Positions 1 to 6,249 are shown, counted from the first letter of the stretch. The stretch is 13,081 bases of DNA from RYN-433 sp036558265 (GCA_036558265.1 DATBFY010000226.1:1-13081), one strand, 5' to 3'. The notes: generated by a model from the letters alone, not told the origin. Translations and numbers: made by a program.

Positions 1-659
1 TCAACAAGACCACCAACCCCCAGGCCGGCGTCGTCATCGGCTTCGCCTCCGACTCCATCATCGGTGCGCCCTACGAGCCCGCCATCGACCTGGCCGACTG
101 CGTCACCTCGGGCTACGGCTACCCCACCGGGTACATCTTCGAAATCCTCCGCGGCCGGGGCCTGGTTTACGACGCCAACGCCATGAATTTCCCGGGCCTG
201 TCCACCAAAACGCCCGGCGTCTTCGTCGCCTACGCCGGCTGCGAACCCAAGAACGTCAATGAGTGCGTGGATGTCATCCTCGAAAGCATCGCCCGCCTCC
301 AGGGCACTCCGGCCGACGTCAATGCCGACTGGTTCAACCGCTCCAGGAGCCTGATCACCACCGGCGACGCGATCCAGAACGAGACCCCCGCCGCCCAGGC
401 CATGCTGGCCGCCTTGGACGAGCTTTACGGCCTGGGCTACAACTATCACGACCACTTTGCCGATCGAATCAATGCCGTGACGATCGACCAGGTTCGAAAC
501 CTCGCCGCCAGCCGCCTGACGCACTGCGTCGTCACCATCAGCACCCCCGAGCCCGACAAGGTCACCACGAAACCCGGCACCCGCACCTACGCCAGCTTCC
601 CCAAGGTCGACCTGACCCCCCGAGGCGTCCAGCACGACACCGGAGGCGCCGCCAAATGA
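1..659 (+). CDS. M16-family metallopeptidase, C-terminal part (5' end outside window)
   Basis: The reading frame is open from base 3 to the TGA at 657-659 and has no start inside the window, so this is the last 218 residues of a longer protein. The segment reading LRGRGLVYDANAMNFPG (from about base 147) is the hallmark of the M16 C-terminal domain, where LRE/xxGLxY precedes the core strands. It is followed by a long helical stretch and a closing segment (AVTIDQVRNLAASRL) typical of the family's last helices. M16 enzymes are zinc peptidases of the pitrilysin/processing-peptidase clan. The catalytic HxxEH lies in the N-terminal half, which is not visible, so activity cannot be judged; a non-catalytic partner subunit is equally possible. 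Codons strongly favour C in third position, like the next genes. Confidence 0.8.
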   Translation, partial: NKTTNPQAGVVIGFASDSIIGAPYEPAIDLADCVTSGYGYPTGYIFEILRGRGLVYDANAMNFPGLSTKTPGVFVAYAGCEPKNVNECVDVILESIARLQGTPADVNADWFNRSRSLITTGDAIQNETPAAQAMLAALDELYGLGYNYHDHFADRINAVTIDQVRNLAASRLTHCVVTISTPEPDKVTTKPGTRTYASFPKVDLTPRGVQHDTGGAAK

Positions 660-667
660 CCTCGTAG

Positions 668-684
668 GGTGGGCTCCGCCCACC
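668..684. terminator. GC-rich hairpin after the M16 gene
   Basis: GGTGGGC and GCCCACC form a perfect 7-bp stem around a TCC loop, nine bases after the stop codon of the peptidase gene. There is no following T-run, so it is not a classical intrinsic terminator. It may protect the mRNA 3' end, or be one copy of a dispersed 'GTAGGGTGGGC' type repeat, a form I believe is common in related genomes. Confidence 0.35.
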
Positions 685-727
685 ACCTCGCGCAACAAGC
701 CTTGTGTTTATGAGTCTCCGAACAACC

Positions 728-821
728 GTCATCCTGAGGAGGTTTCACCGACGAAGGATCTTGCCTCGAACGGACGTGCGTGTCCCTTCGGAGCTAGATC
801 CTTCGCTTCGCTCAGGATGAC
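728..821. repeat. Dispersed palindromic repeat, copy 1
   Basis: The element begins GTCATCCTGAG (728-738) and ends CTCAGGATGAC (811-821), so its tips are exact reverse complements. A second inner pair, GAAGGATCT near 754-761 and AGATCCTTC at 796-804, also pairs. The whole can fold into a long interrupted hairpin. It lies in the gap between the M16 and cyclodeaminase genes. A related copy occurs at 1511-1619 in the opposite orientation. Repeats of this GTCATCCTGAG type are seen scattered in several high-GC genomes; that is recall, not a search. Confidence 0.75.
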
Positions 822-852
822 GACTCCAGCCTCATCACGATCGCTCAAAACC

Positions 853-1485
853 ATGTTCGACCCCACCACCCCCATCGCCACCTTCCTCACCGCCGCCGCC
901 GCCAAGCAACCCACGCCCGGCGGGGGCAGCGTCGCCGCGCTGGTCGGCGCGCTCGCCGCCTCCATGGGTGAGATGACCCTCAACTACAGCGTCGGCAAGA
1001 AGGGCCTCGAGGCCTACCAGGCCGAGCTCCAGCCCGTGCTCAAGGAGATGACCCGCGCCCGCGAACTGCTCGTCGAGCTGATGATCGAGGACCAGGGCGC
1101 CTTCGCCGCCATCACCGCCGCCCGCAAGCTCCCCGAATCCGACCCCGACCGCCAGGGCCGCTTCGACGCCGCGCTGCTCGCCTGCGTCCGCATCCCCGAG
1201 GCCATGGCCGCCACCGCCGTCGCCATCCTCGAAATGGCCGACCGCGTCGCCAACTTCGTCAACCCCTGGCTGCTCTCGGACCTGGCCGTCTGCGCCGATC
1301 TGGCGATGGCCACGGTCCGCTGTGCGATCTACAACGTCCGCGCCAACCTTCCGGATGTGAAGGACCCCGCCGACCGCAACCGCATCGAGGGCACGATCCA
1401 CGGCCTGCTAAACCGCGCCGTCCCGCTGATCCAGCGCGTCGCCCCCAGAATCTGGGAACGCCACGCCCGCGAGTGTGGAGCATGA
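853..1485 (+). CDS. Cyclodeaminase/cyclohydrolase (FTCD C-terminal domain family) protein
   Basis: The 210-residue product carries PTPGGGS at residues 20-26 followed by VAALVGALAASMG. This is the diagnostic N-terminal motif of the formiminotetrahydrofolate cyclodeaminase / methenyl-THF cyclohydrolase (FchA) family. EDQGAF (about 79-84) and NPWLLSDLAVCADLA (137-151) match the other two conserved blocks. Family members convert 5-formimino-THF to 5,10-methenyl-THF with release of ammonia, or interconvert methenyl- and formyl-THF; the fold is all-helical and dimeric. The formiminotransferase domain found in the mammalian fusion is absent. The frame extends upstream to an ATG at 817, but that codon lies inside the repeat arm (811-821) and the extra 12 residues are not family-like, so the ATG at 853 is preferred. 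No Shine-Dalgarno is obvious. No other folate or histidine genes are adjacent, so the exact substrate is open. Confidence 0.85.
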   Translation: MFDPTTPIATFLTAAAAKQPTPGGGSVAALVGALAASMGEMTLNYSVGKKGLEAYQAELQPVLKEMTRARELLVELMIEDQGAFAAITAARKLPESDPDRQGRFDAALLACVRIPEAMAATAVAILEMADRVANFVNPWLLSDLAVCADLAMATVRCAIYNVRANLPDVKDPADRNRIEGTIHGLLNRAVPLIQRVAPRIWERHARECGA

Positions 1486-1510
1486 CGCGGTTTGCGAGTC
1501 CTCGCGCTCG

Positions 1511-1619
1511 GTCATCCTGAGGGAGCCTGGCGGCGACCGAAGGATCTGGCCACGAAGGGACGACCGCTTCATCCACGGCAAGATCCTTCGTCGGTAAAAC
1601 CTCTCATTATCAGGATGAC
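1511..1619. repeat. Dispersed palindromic repeat, copy 2 (inverted relative to copy 1)
   Basis: Tips GTCATCCTGA (1511-1520) and TCAGGATGAC (1610-1619) are reverse complements, with an inner pair GAAGGATCT / AGATCCTTC as in copy 1. The reverse complement of 1577-1603 matches 739-765 at 26 of 27 bases, and an internal CGAAGGGAC block also matches copy 1 only after inversion. The two copies therefore flank the cyclodeaminase gene as an inverted pair about 0.75 kb apart. Confidence 0.75.
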
Positions 1620-1656
1620 ACCGATTTCGCGCCCGACGAGCTCAGAAAACACGATC

Positions 1657-1929
1657 ATGAGAGACGACCGCGACTACAAACTCGACCTGTCGAAAAACAC
1701 TGGCACGGCCGTCCCCGCTGCTTCGAATCAGCATGCCGGCGAGGACGCCCGCGTCACAGATTCCCGCCCCTTCCTCAGCGTTCACTTCGCCTGCTGCAAC
1801 GTCTATCTCCGCATCTACCGCTCGCCTGATGGAAAGTCCTACCAAGGCCGTTGTCCGAAATGCGCGAAGCTCGTGCAGTTCGCCGTGGGCGAAGGCGGCA
1901 CCGACTCCCGCTTCTTCCGCGTCTCCTGA
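1657..1929 (+). CDS. Small conserved protein with Cys-Cys and CxxC zinc-ribbon-like motifs
   Basis: The product is 90 residues. Residues 1-35 are polar and probably disordered. The rest is compact: ACCNVYLRIYRSPDG (45-59) followed by GRCPKCAKLVQFAVGEGGT (65-83) and a C-terminal RFFRVS. Cys46, Cys47, Cys66 and Cys69 could bind one zinc in a ribbon. I recall very similar small proteins with the NVYxRIYR and GGT...RFF blocks as conserved hypotheticals in planctomycetes, but no function is known to me. The frame runs upstream to 1492, yet that stretch is the repeat at 1511-1619, so the ATG at 1657, just past the repeat, is the likely start. It is followed by a second zinc-ribbon gene at 2016. Confidence 0.7.
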   Translation: MRDDRDYKLDLSKNTGTAVPAASNQHAGEDARVTDSRPFLSVHFACCNVYLRIYRSPDGKSYQGRCPKCAKLVQFAVGEGGTDSRFFRVS

Positions 1930-1931
1930 CC

Positions 1932-1952
1932 GACAACTGGCAACGGACAACT
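1932..1952. repeat. GACAACT-type micro-repeat after a stop codon
   Basis: Directly after the stop of the small zinc-ribbon gene comes a short degenerate tandem: GACAACTG, GCAACG, GACAACT. Its placement just 3' of a gene parallels the other short repeats of this window. I believe this motif is dispersed in related genomes, but cannot confirm that here. Confidence 0.35.
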
Positions 1953-2004
1953 CCGTGACAAATCCCCTCCCCCCGGTTAATCCTATCCCCCGCGAGAAAT
2001 CCAC

Positions 2005-2009
2005 GGAGG
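2005..2009 (+). promoter_or_regulatory. Shine-Dalgarno deciding a TTG start
   Basis: GGAGG lies six bases before TTG at 2016. It supports this non-ATG start. Starting at the next in-frame ATG (2136) would remove Cys27 and Cys30, half of the protein's zinc site. Confidence 0.65.
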
Positions 2010-2015
2010 TTCGCG

Positions 2016-2549
2016 TTGTCCCAACCCGCCCCCAACACCACGCCCAGCCCACCGTCCTCCGCCGGCTACGAGGTCGCCCGGCCCCGCGGCCAATGCGTCG
2101 TCTGCCAGGCCCAGATCCAGCCCACCCAGCCCTTCATGGCCGCCCTCAAGGAGACCCCCACCGGCTTCGAGCGCCTCGACGTCTGCCTCAACTGCTGGCC
2201 CGGCTTCGACCGCAACGACCTGATCGGCTTCTGGCGAACCACCATGCCGCTCGTCGAGCAGAAGAGGAAACTCTTCGTCGATGACGAGGTCCTCTGCCAG
2301 CTCTTCGAGCGCCTCGCGGAAACCACCGAGCCCGCCAAGCTGAATTTCCGGTTCGTCCTGGGCTTGATCCTCATGCGCAAACGGCTGATCGTTTACGAGA
2401 ACAGCCGCACCGAAGAGGGCAGGGAAATCTGGCAGGTCCGCTTCAAGGGCAAGGACGAGATCCTCGACCTCCTGAATCCGAAGCTCGACGAATCCCAGAT
2501 CCAGGACGTCAGCAATCAACTCGGCGAGATCCTCAACGAAGAACTCTGA
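2016..2549 (+). CDS. Hypothetical protein with two-CxxC zinc ribbon and helical C-terminal region
   Basis: The 177-residue product starts with TTG behind a good GGAGG. After a 20-residue Pro/Ser/Thr-rich leader, CVVC (27-30) and CLNC (57-60) frame about 26 residues, a treble-clef or ribbon-like zinc site; the intervening text (PTQPFMAALKETPTGFERLD) and W61 suit a compact knuckle. Residues 65-177 are predicted largely helical with charged clusters: FWRTTMPLVEQKRKLFVDDEV, then LNFRFVLGLILMRKRLIVYE and a C-terminal acidic tail. There is no signal peptide, so a cytoplasmic location is expected. I recall similar proteins only as uncharacterised planctomycete families. It is 31 bases upstream of the lipoprotein gene and may be co-transcribed with it and with the gene at 3438. 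Confidence 0.75.
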   Translation: MSQPAPNTTPSPPSSAGYEVARPRGQCVVCQAQIQPTQPFMAALKETPTGFERLDVCLNCWPGFDRNDLIGFWRTTMPLVEQKRKLFVDDEVLCQLFERLAETTEPAKLNFRFVLGLILMRKRLIVYENSRTEEGREIWQVRFKGKDEILDLLNPKLDESQIQDVSNQLGEILNEEL

Positions 2550-2580
2550 ACCCTCCAAGGCGCCGGCGCACTTCACCCGC

Positions 2581-3441
2581 ATGAATCTCACATTCGCCAG
2601 CTCGCTCGCCTCCGCCGCTTGCGTCGTCGCGCTCCTCGCCGGGTGCGCCAAGGTCCAGCGAGTCGAGGGCTACTACGGTCCCACCGACCCGATGTCCAGG
2701 GTCGTCCAGGACGTCAACGCCAACAACGCGAAGATCACCACCCTCTGGTCCCCCCACACCTTCGTCGCCACCCTGGTGGACGACAAGGGCAAGTCCCGCA
2801 CCTTCTCCGGCGACGGCTTCCTCCTCTTTACCAAGCCGGACAACCTCCTCCTCACGGCCAAGGGGATCATCAATTTCTTCGAGCTGGGCAGCAACGATCA
2901 GCAGTACTGGTTCACCGCCTTCCCCGACGAGGTCAGCACTCAGTGGTGGGGCGACAAGGCCAGGCTGACCGACCAGGGCGCCCGGCAGATCCCCATCCGT
3001 CCCGACCTGATCCTCGAAGTCCTGGGTGTCAACGAGATCAACACCAACTTCCTCGAGCCGCCCGTCCCGGTCATGCGCTTCAACAATGACGCCCGGGCCT
3101 ACATGTTCGTCTGGAACAAGCCGCTCACCAATCGCTGGGTGGCCGAAAAAGAGGTCTGGTACGACCTGGATACCAAGCTCCCGAAGCTGATCCTTTTCTT
3201 CGACGCCAACGGCCGGATCATCCTTCGCGCCTACCTCTCCGATCACAAGCCGATCGAGGGCGCGGGTGGCACGATCGCCACGCAGTACGACCTGTTCTTC
3301 CCCGAGAACAAGAGCACGATGTCCTTTCACCTCACGGACGTGAAACCCTACATCCAGAAGGGTCGCATCCGGATTCCCAACCCCGGCAGTTTCGCCTTCC
3401 CGTCGGATCCCGGCGTGAAGAAGCAGATCGAGATCCAATGA
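2581..3441 (+). CDS. Putative lipoprotein of unknown function
   Basis: The 286-residue product begins with a short hydrophobic signal ending in the lipobox LLAGC, with Cys22 as the expected lipidated residue. The mature part is rich in alternating beta-like segments (GDGFLLFTKPDNLLLTA, YWFTAFPDEVSTQWWG, EVWYDLDTKLPKLILFFDANG). That arrangement resembles LolA/LolB-like open-barrel proteins that read 'film of outer-membrane lipoprotein' substrates, but this is inference from pattern only. No catalytic motif is recognised. Its last four bases overlap the start of the next gene as ATGA (3438-3441), so the two are almost certainly translationally coupled and probably act together at the envelope. 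Confidence 0.75.
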   Translation: MNLTFASSLASAACVVALLAGCAKVQRVEGYYGPTDPMSRVVQDVNANNAKITTLWSPHTFVATLVDDKGKSRTFSGDGFLLFTKPDNLLLTAKGIINFFELGSNDQQYWFTAFPDEVSTQWWGDKARLTDQGARQIPIRPDLILEVLGVNEINTNFLEPPVPVMRFNNDARAYMFVWNKPLTNRWVAEKEVWYDLDTKLPKLILFFDANGRIILRAYLSDHKPIEGAGGTIATQYDLFFPENKSTMSFHLTDVKPYIQKGRIRIPNPGSFAFPSDPGVKKQIEIQ

Positions 3442-4550
3442 CCGCCCGCGCCGCACCGCTCATCCCGCTCACGCTGGCGATCATCCTCCTGCTGTCGCGC
3501 GCGGCGTCCGGCCAGGCGACCCAGCCCTACAGCCCTCCACTGCTCGCGTACGGCGCGCCCGACCGCTATTGGATCGCCACCGTCGAGCCCTGGAAAGATG
3601 GCGCCCGGACGCGCACCCGAACCCTGGTGCGCGGCCAGATCCTCCCCGCCGGCGACTGGCAGGACCTGGACGCCGTCTACGGCCGCGCCGTCGCCCTCGC
3701 GCAGATCCAGGGGGACCTCGCCATCCTCCTCGACGACGGCTCCTGGCGACGGCTGGGGATCGCGGGCCTGGCAACCGGCACGCTGATCCCCGGCGCCGGT
3801 CCCGTCCTCGCGTGGGGGTCCTCGCCAAAAGAGCTTTACGCTGTCCGCGCCGTCGAAGGCGGCAGGGCTGCCGTCACGACTCGCCCCACGAGCGCAACCC
3901 AGTCCACCCTCACCACCCGCCCCGCCACGCGCCCGACACAACTCGCCTTGCTTCGTTTCGAACAGGGCCAATGGGTCGGTGTCGCCGACTTGCCAGGCAG
4001 CGTCACGGGCGCACCCCTTTCCCTCGCCGTGGCCGGCAGCAAACCCCTCCTTGCCGCGCAAGGCACTGGCGGGACGATCCGTACGATGACCTGGTCCGAT
4101 GACCGCTGGCAGGAGTTCGGCGAGATCGCGCTTCCCAATCGGGCGGCAGCCTTCGGCGTCCTGGCCGTCGGAACCCTCCCTGCCGTGTGGACGATCGATC
4201 CGCAGGGTGGCATGAGGCTCTTCCTGAAGCGGGAGGGTGAGGAATGGGAGGCGGCCAAAGGCTTCGCATTTCCCAAAAGCCTCCCCGCGAACGCGCCGCG
4301 CGTCCTGGCGGCGGCGGGGCAGGAGTTTCGACTGGTGGCGATCGTCGATGGGAAGTTGCAGGAGGCGAGGTTTGACCTGGGCGGGCTGCCACGGGGCGAG
4401 TTGACGGCGCTCCCGGCACCTGTGGGGTCGCGGCCGGACGTCTTGTACTGGGTCATGCGGGCCGCGGTGCTTTTGGGCTTGGTGGCGGTGATGTTCCTCA
4501 CCTTTTACCGCCGCCAGGAGCCGTCAAAGGACGTTCGGGACGATCAATAG
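3438..4550 (+). CDS. Exported, C-terminally anchored membrane protein of unknown function
   Basis: The 370-residue product has a Sec-type signal (hydrophobic core about residues 8-20, likely cleavage near ASGQA, 23-27). It also has a single C-terminal membrane helix at about 336-356 followed by a short basic tail (FYRRQ), giving an extracytoplasmic body with a cytoplasmic C-terminus. The body shows recurring 'hydrophobic strand plus W' units such as DGSWRRLGIA, EQGQWVGVADL, SDDRWQEFGEIAL and REGEEWEAAKGF, which look like blades of a beta-propeller. A Thr/Pro/Arg-rich linker at about 147-167 interrupts them. No enzymatic motif is seen. Its start overlaps the lipoprotein stop by ATGA. The DNA composition switches from C-rich to G-rich inside the gene at about 4200-4320. 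Confidence 0.75.
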   Translation: MTARAAPLIPLTLAIILLLSRAASGQATQPYSPPLLAYGAPDRYWIATVEPWKDGARTRTRTLVRGQILPAGDWQDLDAVYGRAVALAQIQGDLAILLDDGSWRRLGIAGLATGTLIPGAGPVLAWGSSPKELYAVRAVEGGRAAVTTRPTSATQSTLTTRPATRPTQLALLRFEQGQWVGVADLPGSVTGAPLSLAVAGSKPLLAAQGTGGTIRTMTWSDDRWQEFGEIALPNRAAAFGVLAVGTLPAVWTIDPQGGMRLFLKREGEEWEAAKGFAFPKSLPANAPRVLAAAGQEFRLVAIVDGKLQEARFDLGGLPRGELTALPAPVGSRPDVLYWVMRAAVLLGLVAVMFLTFYRRQEPSKDVRDDQ

Positions 4551-4561
4551 AGGAAGGCCGC

Positions 4562-4590
4562 TTGCAGCGGGGCGCATCATTTCCTATTCT
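4562..4590 (+). promoter_or_regulatory. Possible cysD promoter
   Basis: TTGCAG (4562-4567) and TATTCT (4585-4590) are separated by 17 bases in a locally AT-richer gap, 23 bases before the cysD ATG. Each hexamer is only a partial consensus match (3 of 6 and 4 of 6), so this is a weak prediction. A small CCGCT/AGCGG hairpin (4558-4570) overlaps the -35. Confidence 0.25.
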
Positions 4591-4613
4591 TCTATGGGAA
4601 TTGTCGGTTTTTC

Positions 4614-5522
4614 ATGAAGAATTACAGCCTTACCCATCTAAAGCAGCTGGAAGCCGAAAGTATCCAGATAATTCGGGAGGTGGCGGCGGAGTTTGAGAAG
4701 CCGGTGATGCTGTACTCGATCGGCAAGGATTCATCGGTGATGGTGAGGCTGGCGCAGAAGGCGTTTCATCCGGGCCGGCTGCCGTTTCCGCTGATGCACG
4801 TCAATACGACGTGGAAGTTCCGCGAGATGATCGCGTTTCGAGATAAGTATTGTCGGGATAATGGGTTCGAGCTGATCGAGCACATCAACCAGGAAGGGCT
4901 GGCGGCGGGGGCGAACCCGTTCGACTGGGGGAGCAACAAGTACACCAACGTGATGAAGACCGAGGGGCTTAAGCAGGCGCTGAACAAATATGGGTTCGAC
5001 GCGGCGTTCGGGGGCGCGAGGCGCGACGAGGAGAAGTCCCGCGCCAAGGAGCGGGTCTATTCCTTCCGCGACAAGCTGCACCAGTGGGACCCGAAGAACC
5101 AGCGGCCTGAACTGTGGAATTTGTACAACGGCAAGGTGAACAAGGGCGAGTCGATCCGGGTGTTCCCCCTATCGAACTGGACCGAGCTCGATGTCTGGCA
5201 GTACATCCACCTGGAGAAGATCCCGATCGTGCCGCTGTACTTCGCGGCGGAGCGTCCGGTGGTGAACCGGGACGGGACGCTGATCATGGTGGACGACGAG
5301 CGGATGCGGCTGGAGCCTGGCGAGCGGCCTCAGATGAAGCGGGTGCGGTTCCGAACCCTTGGGTGCTACCCGCTGACCGGGGCGATCGAGAGCGACGCGA
5401 CGACCTTGCCCGAGATCATCCAGGAGATGCTAGTGGCGCGGAACAGCGAGCGGCAGGGTCGGATGATCGATCACGACGAGGCGGGGAGCATGGAACAGAA
5501 GAAGCGGGAGGGGTATTTTTGA
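4614..5522 (+). CDS. cysD: Sulfate adenylyltransferase subunit 2 (CysD)
   Basis: The 302-residue product matches CysD over its full usual length. It opens with LTHLKQLEAESIQIIREVAAEF and the PP-loop YSIGKDSSVM (about 34-43), which binds ATP. It continues with PGRLPFPLMHVNTTWKF, the Arg-rich GGARRDEEKSRAKER block, and NWTELDVWQYIHLEKIPIVPLYFA. It ends in the canonical KKREGYF. CysD makes adenosine 5'-phosphosulfate (APS) from ATP and sulfate; in the heterodimer the CysN GTPase drives the unfavourable reaction. Its partner cysNC begins 727 bases downstream, separated from it by an antisense toxin-antitoxin pair, whereas these genes are usually adjacent. The ATG at 4614 gives the standard N-terminus. 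No strong Shine-Dalgarno is visible. Confidence 0.97.
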   Translation: MKNYSLTHLKQLEAESIQIIREVAAEFEKPVMLYSIGKDSSVMVRLAQKAFHPGRLPFPLMHVNTTWKFREMIAFRDKYCRDNGFELIEHINQEGLAAGANPFDWGSNKYTNVMKTEGLKQALNKYGFDAAFGGARRDEEKSRAKERVYSFRDKLHQWDPKNQRPELWNLYNGKVNKGESIRVFPLSNWTELDVWQYIHLEKIPIVPLYFAAERPVVNRDGTLIMVDDERMRLEPGERPQMKRVRFRTLGCYPLTGAIESDATTLPEIIQEMLVARNSERQGRMIDHDEAGSMEQKKREGYF

Positions 5523-5591
5523 TACTCGGCGCGGCGTGCGGCGCCCGCGCGTGCCGGGACAGGCGCGAGAGGATTGCTTAAGTTGGATCAG

Positions 5592-5933
5592 CTATTTAAA
5601 CATGTTCACGAGGCCCACGCGAACGCGCGCGGCGGTGGGTCCATCTATGGTGCCCAGCCGCTTAAGGAGGCGGGAGCGATCGACGGCGCGAACGTGATCG
5701 AGCGCCACTTCCCCGGGGCGGCCGGCGAAGCGACACCGCACGCGGGTGGGGTACTGTTTCGGATGGGACGTGAGCGGGGCGACGATAACAGTCCGCACGT
5801 GGCGGTGCATGATCTCGGGCGAGACGATCACGCAGGGACGCGCCTTTCGCATCTCGACTCCGATCGCTGGATCGAGTTGGACGAGATAGACGTCGAATGG
5901 GTGGATCGCGGGGTGCTCGCTCACCACGTCCAT
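5592..5933 (-). CDS. mazF: MazF/PemK-family endoribonuclease toxin
   Basis: Up to 113 residues. The order FDVYLVQLDPAIGVEMRKARPCVIVS (split here as FDVYLVQLDP and EMRKARPCVIVS), then VIVAPLTS and DHVRAVDRSRLLKRLG is the full PemK/MazF signature. Arg32 in the KARP motif and Thr55 in APLTS correspond to the conserved Arg and Thr used in RNA cleavage, so the toxin looks intact. Family members cut mRNA at short sequences and are neutralised by the upstream antitoxin. The ATG at 5933 directly abuts AAAGGA; GTG at 5927 or 5924 would have 6 or 9 bases of spacing from AGGA, and the latter overlaps the antitoxin stop as GTGA. The true start may therefore be two or three codons later. It converges on cysD (69-base gap). 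Confidence 0.9.
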   Translation of the reverse strand: MDVVSEHPAIHPFDVYLVQLDPAIGVEMRKARPCVIVSPEIMHRHVRTVIVAPLTSHPKQYPTRVRCRFAGRPGEVALDHVRAVDRSRLLKRLGTIDGPTAARVRVGLVNMFK

Positions 5934-6214
5934 TCCTTTTCATCAAACTCGGAATCGAGCGGCGCATCGAGCCATTCACGATCTTCGTCGGTGAGCTCGT
6001 TCCCATGCCGGGCGATGGCCTTTCTGAACTGTTCATCCCAGCCGGCGCGCGGGTTCTTTTTCCGGCGGGCCCGTGTTTGCGGAGAGCGGAGGACGACTTC
6101 CCCGTCGCGTACGATGAGCTCAACATTCGCATCGCGGAGGCCCGCCTGTTCGATGACGGCTTTCGGCAGGCGTATGCCGCGGGAGTTGCCGATTCGGACG
6201 AGTTTCGCCTTCAT
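5921..6214 (-). CDS. mazE: MazE/AbrB-family antitoxin
   Basis: The 97-residue product begins MKAKLVRIGNSRGIRLPK, the classic SpoVT/AbrB swapped-hairpin DNA-binding domain, continuing to about residue 45 (VELIVRDGEVVLR). A basic linker (RARRKK, 48-53) leads to an acidic C-terminal tail (LDAPLDSEFDEKEWTW), the part that in MazE relatives wraps around and blocks MazF. An upstream in-frame ATG at 6256 would add 14 non-family residues and run into the cysNC start, so 6214 is chosen. There is no Shine-Dalgarno; the predicted promoter puts transcription start at or next to the ATG, suggesting a leaderless message. Its 3' end overlaps the toxin gene by 4 to 13 bases depending on the toxin start, as usual for tight co-translation. 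Confidence 0.9.
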   Translation of the reverse strand: MKAKLVRIGNSRGIRLPKAVIEQAGLRDANVELIVRDGEVVLRSPQTRARRKKNPRAGWDEQFRKAIARHGNELTDEDREWLDAPLDSEFDEKEWTW

Positions 6215-6220
6215 AATCAC

Positions 6221-6249
6221 ATTGTAATTACAAACCGATCTGCCGACAA
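6221..6249 (-). promoter_or_regulatory. Predicted promoter of the toxin-antitoxin pair
   Basis: On the minus strand TTGTCG (6249-6244) and TACAAT (6226-6221) are spaced by exactly 17 bases; the hexamers match consensus at 4 and 5 of 6 positions. TACAAT ends six bases before the antitoxin ATG. The -35 directly abuts the cysNC ATG at 6250, so a polymerase bound here would cover the cysNC start. Confidence 0.55.
6222..6233. promoter_or_regulatory. Perfect palindrome TTGTAATTACAA, likely antitoxin operator
   Basis: This 12-base perfect palindrome is the most AT-rich spot in an otherwise high-GC region. It overlaps the predicted -10 of the toxin-antitoxin promoter. AbrB-fold antitoxins generally bind palindromes at their own promoters, alone or with toxin, so an autoregulatory operator is the natural reading. 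Its position 17 bases before the cysNC ATG means binding could also affect cysNC. Confidence 0.55.

Noticed and set aside
817..852. Upstream ATG for the cyclodeaminase
   Set aside because: The codon lies in the arm of the palindromic repeat and the 12 extra residues precede the normal family start.
835..1401. Long minus-strand open frame across the cyclodeaminase gene
   Set aside because: Gly/Ala/Val-rich shadow of a recognised + strand gene; the high GC content makes such frames common.
1492..1656. Extended N-terminus of the 90-residue zinc-ribbon protein
   Set aside because: It is encoded by the repeat element at 1511-1619; the compact conserved protein begins at 1657.
2533..3456. 307-codon minus-strand frame opposite the lipoprotein gene
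   Set aside because: It mirrors the codon pattern of the + strand gene, which has a proper lipobox and a coupled neighbour; no domain is seen in the antisense product.
4551..4613. Possible sulfur-responsive riboswitch ahead of cysD
   Set aside because: The 63-base gap has only a 5-bp hairpin and is too short for a SAM-type riboswitch.
4200..4613. Replication origin at the composition switch
   Set aside because: No DnaA-box cluster, no AT-rich unwinding stretch and no dnaA/dnaN gene is visible, so only the skew change is reported.
5508..5535. GTAT...ATAC palindrome around the cysD stop as a terminator
   Set aside because: The stem is only 4 AT-rich base pairs and the T-run lies in the loop, not after a stem.
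5574..6227. Plus-strand open frame of 217 codons between cysD and cysNC
   Set aside because: It is antisense to the clear MazE/MazF pair, its residues are Ser/Arg-rich and resemble no family, and it has no start signal.
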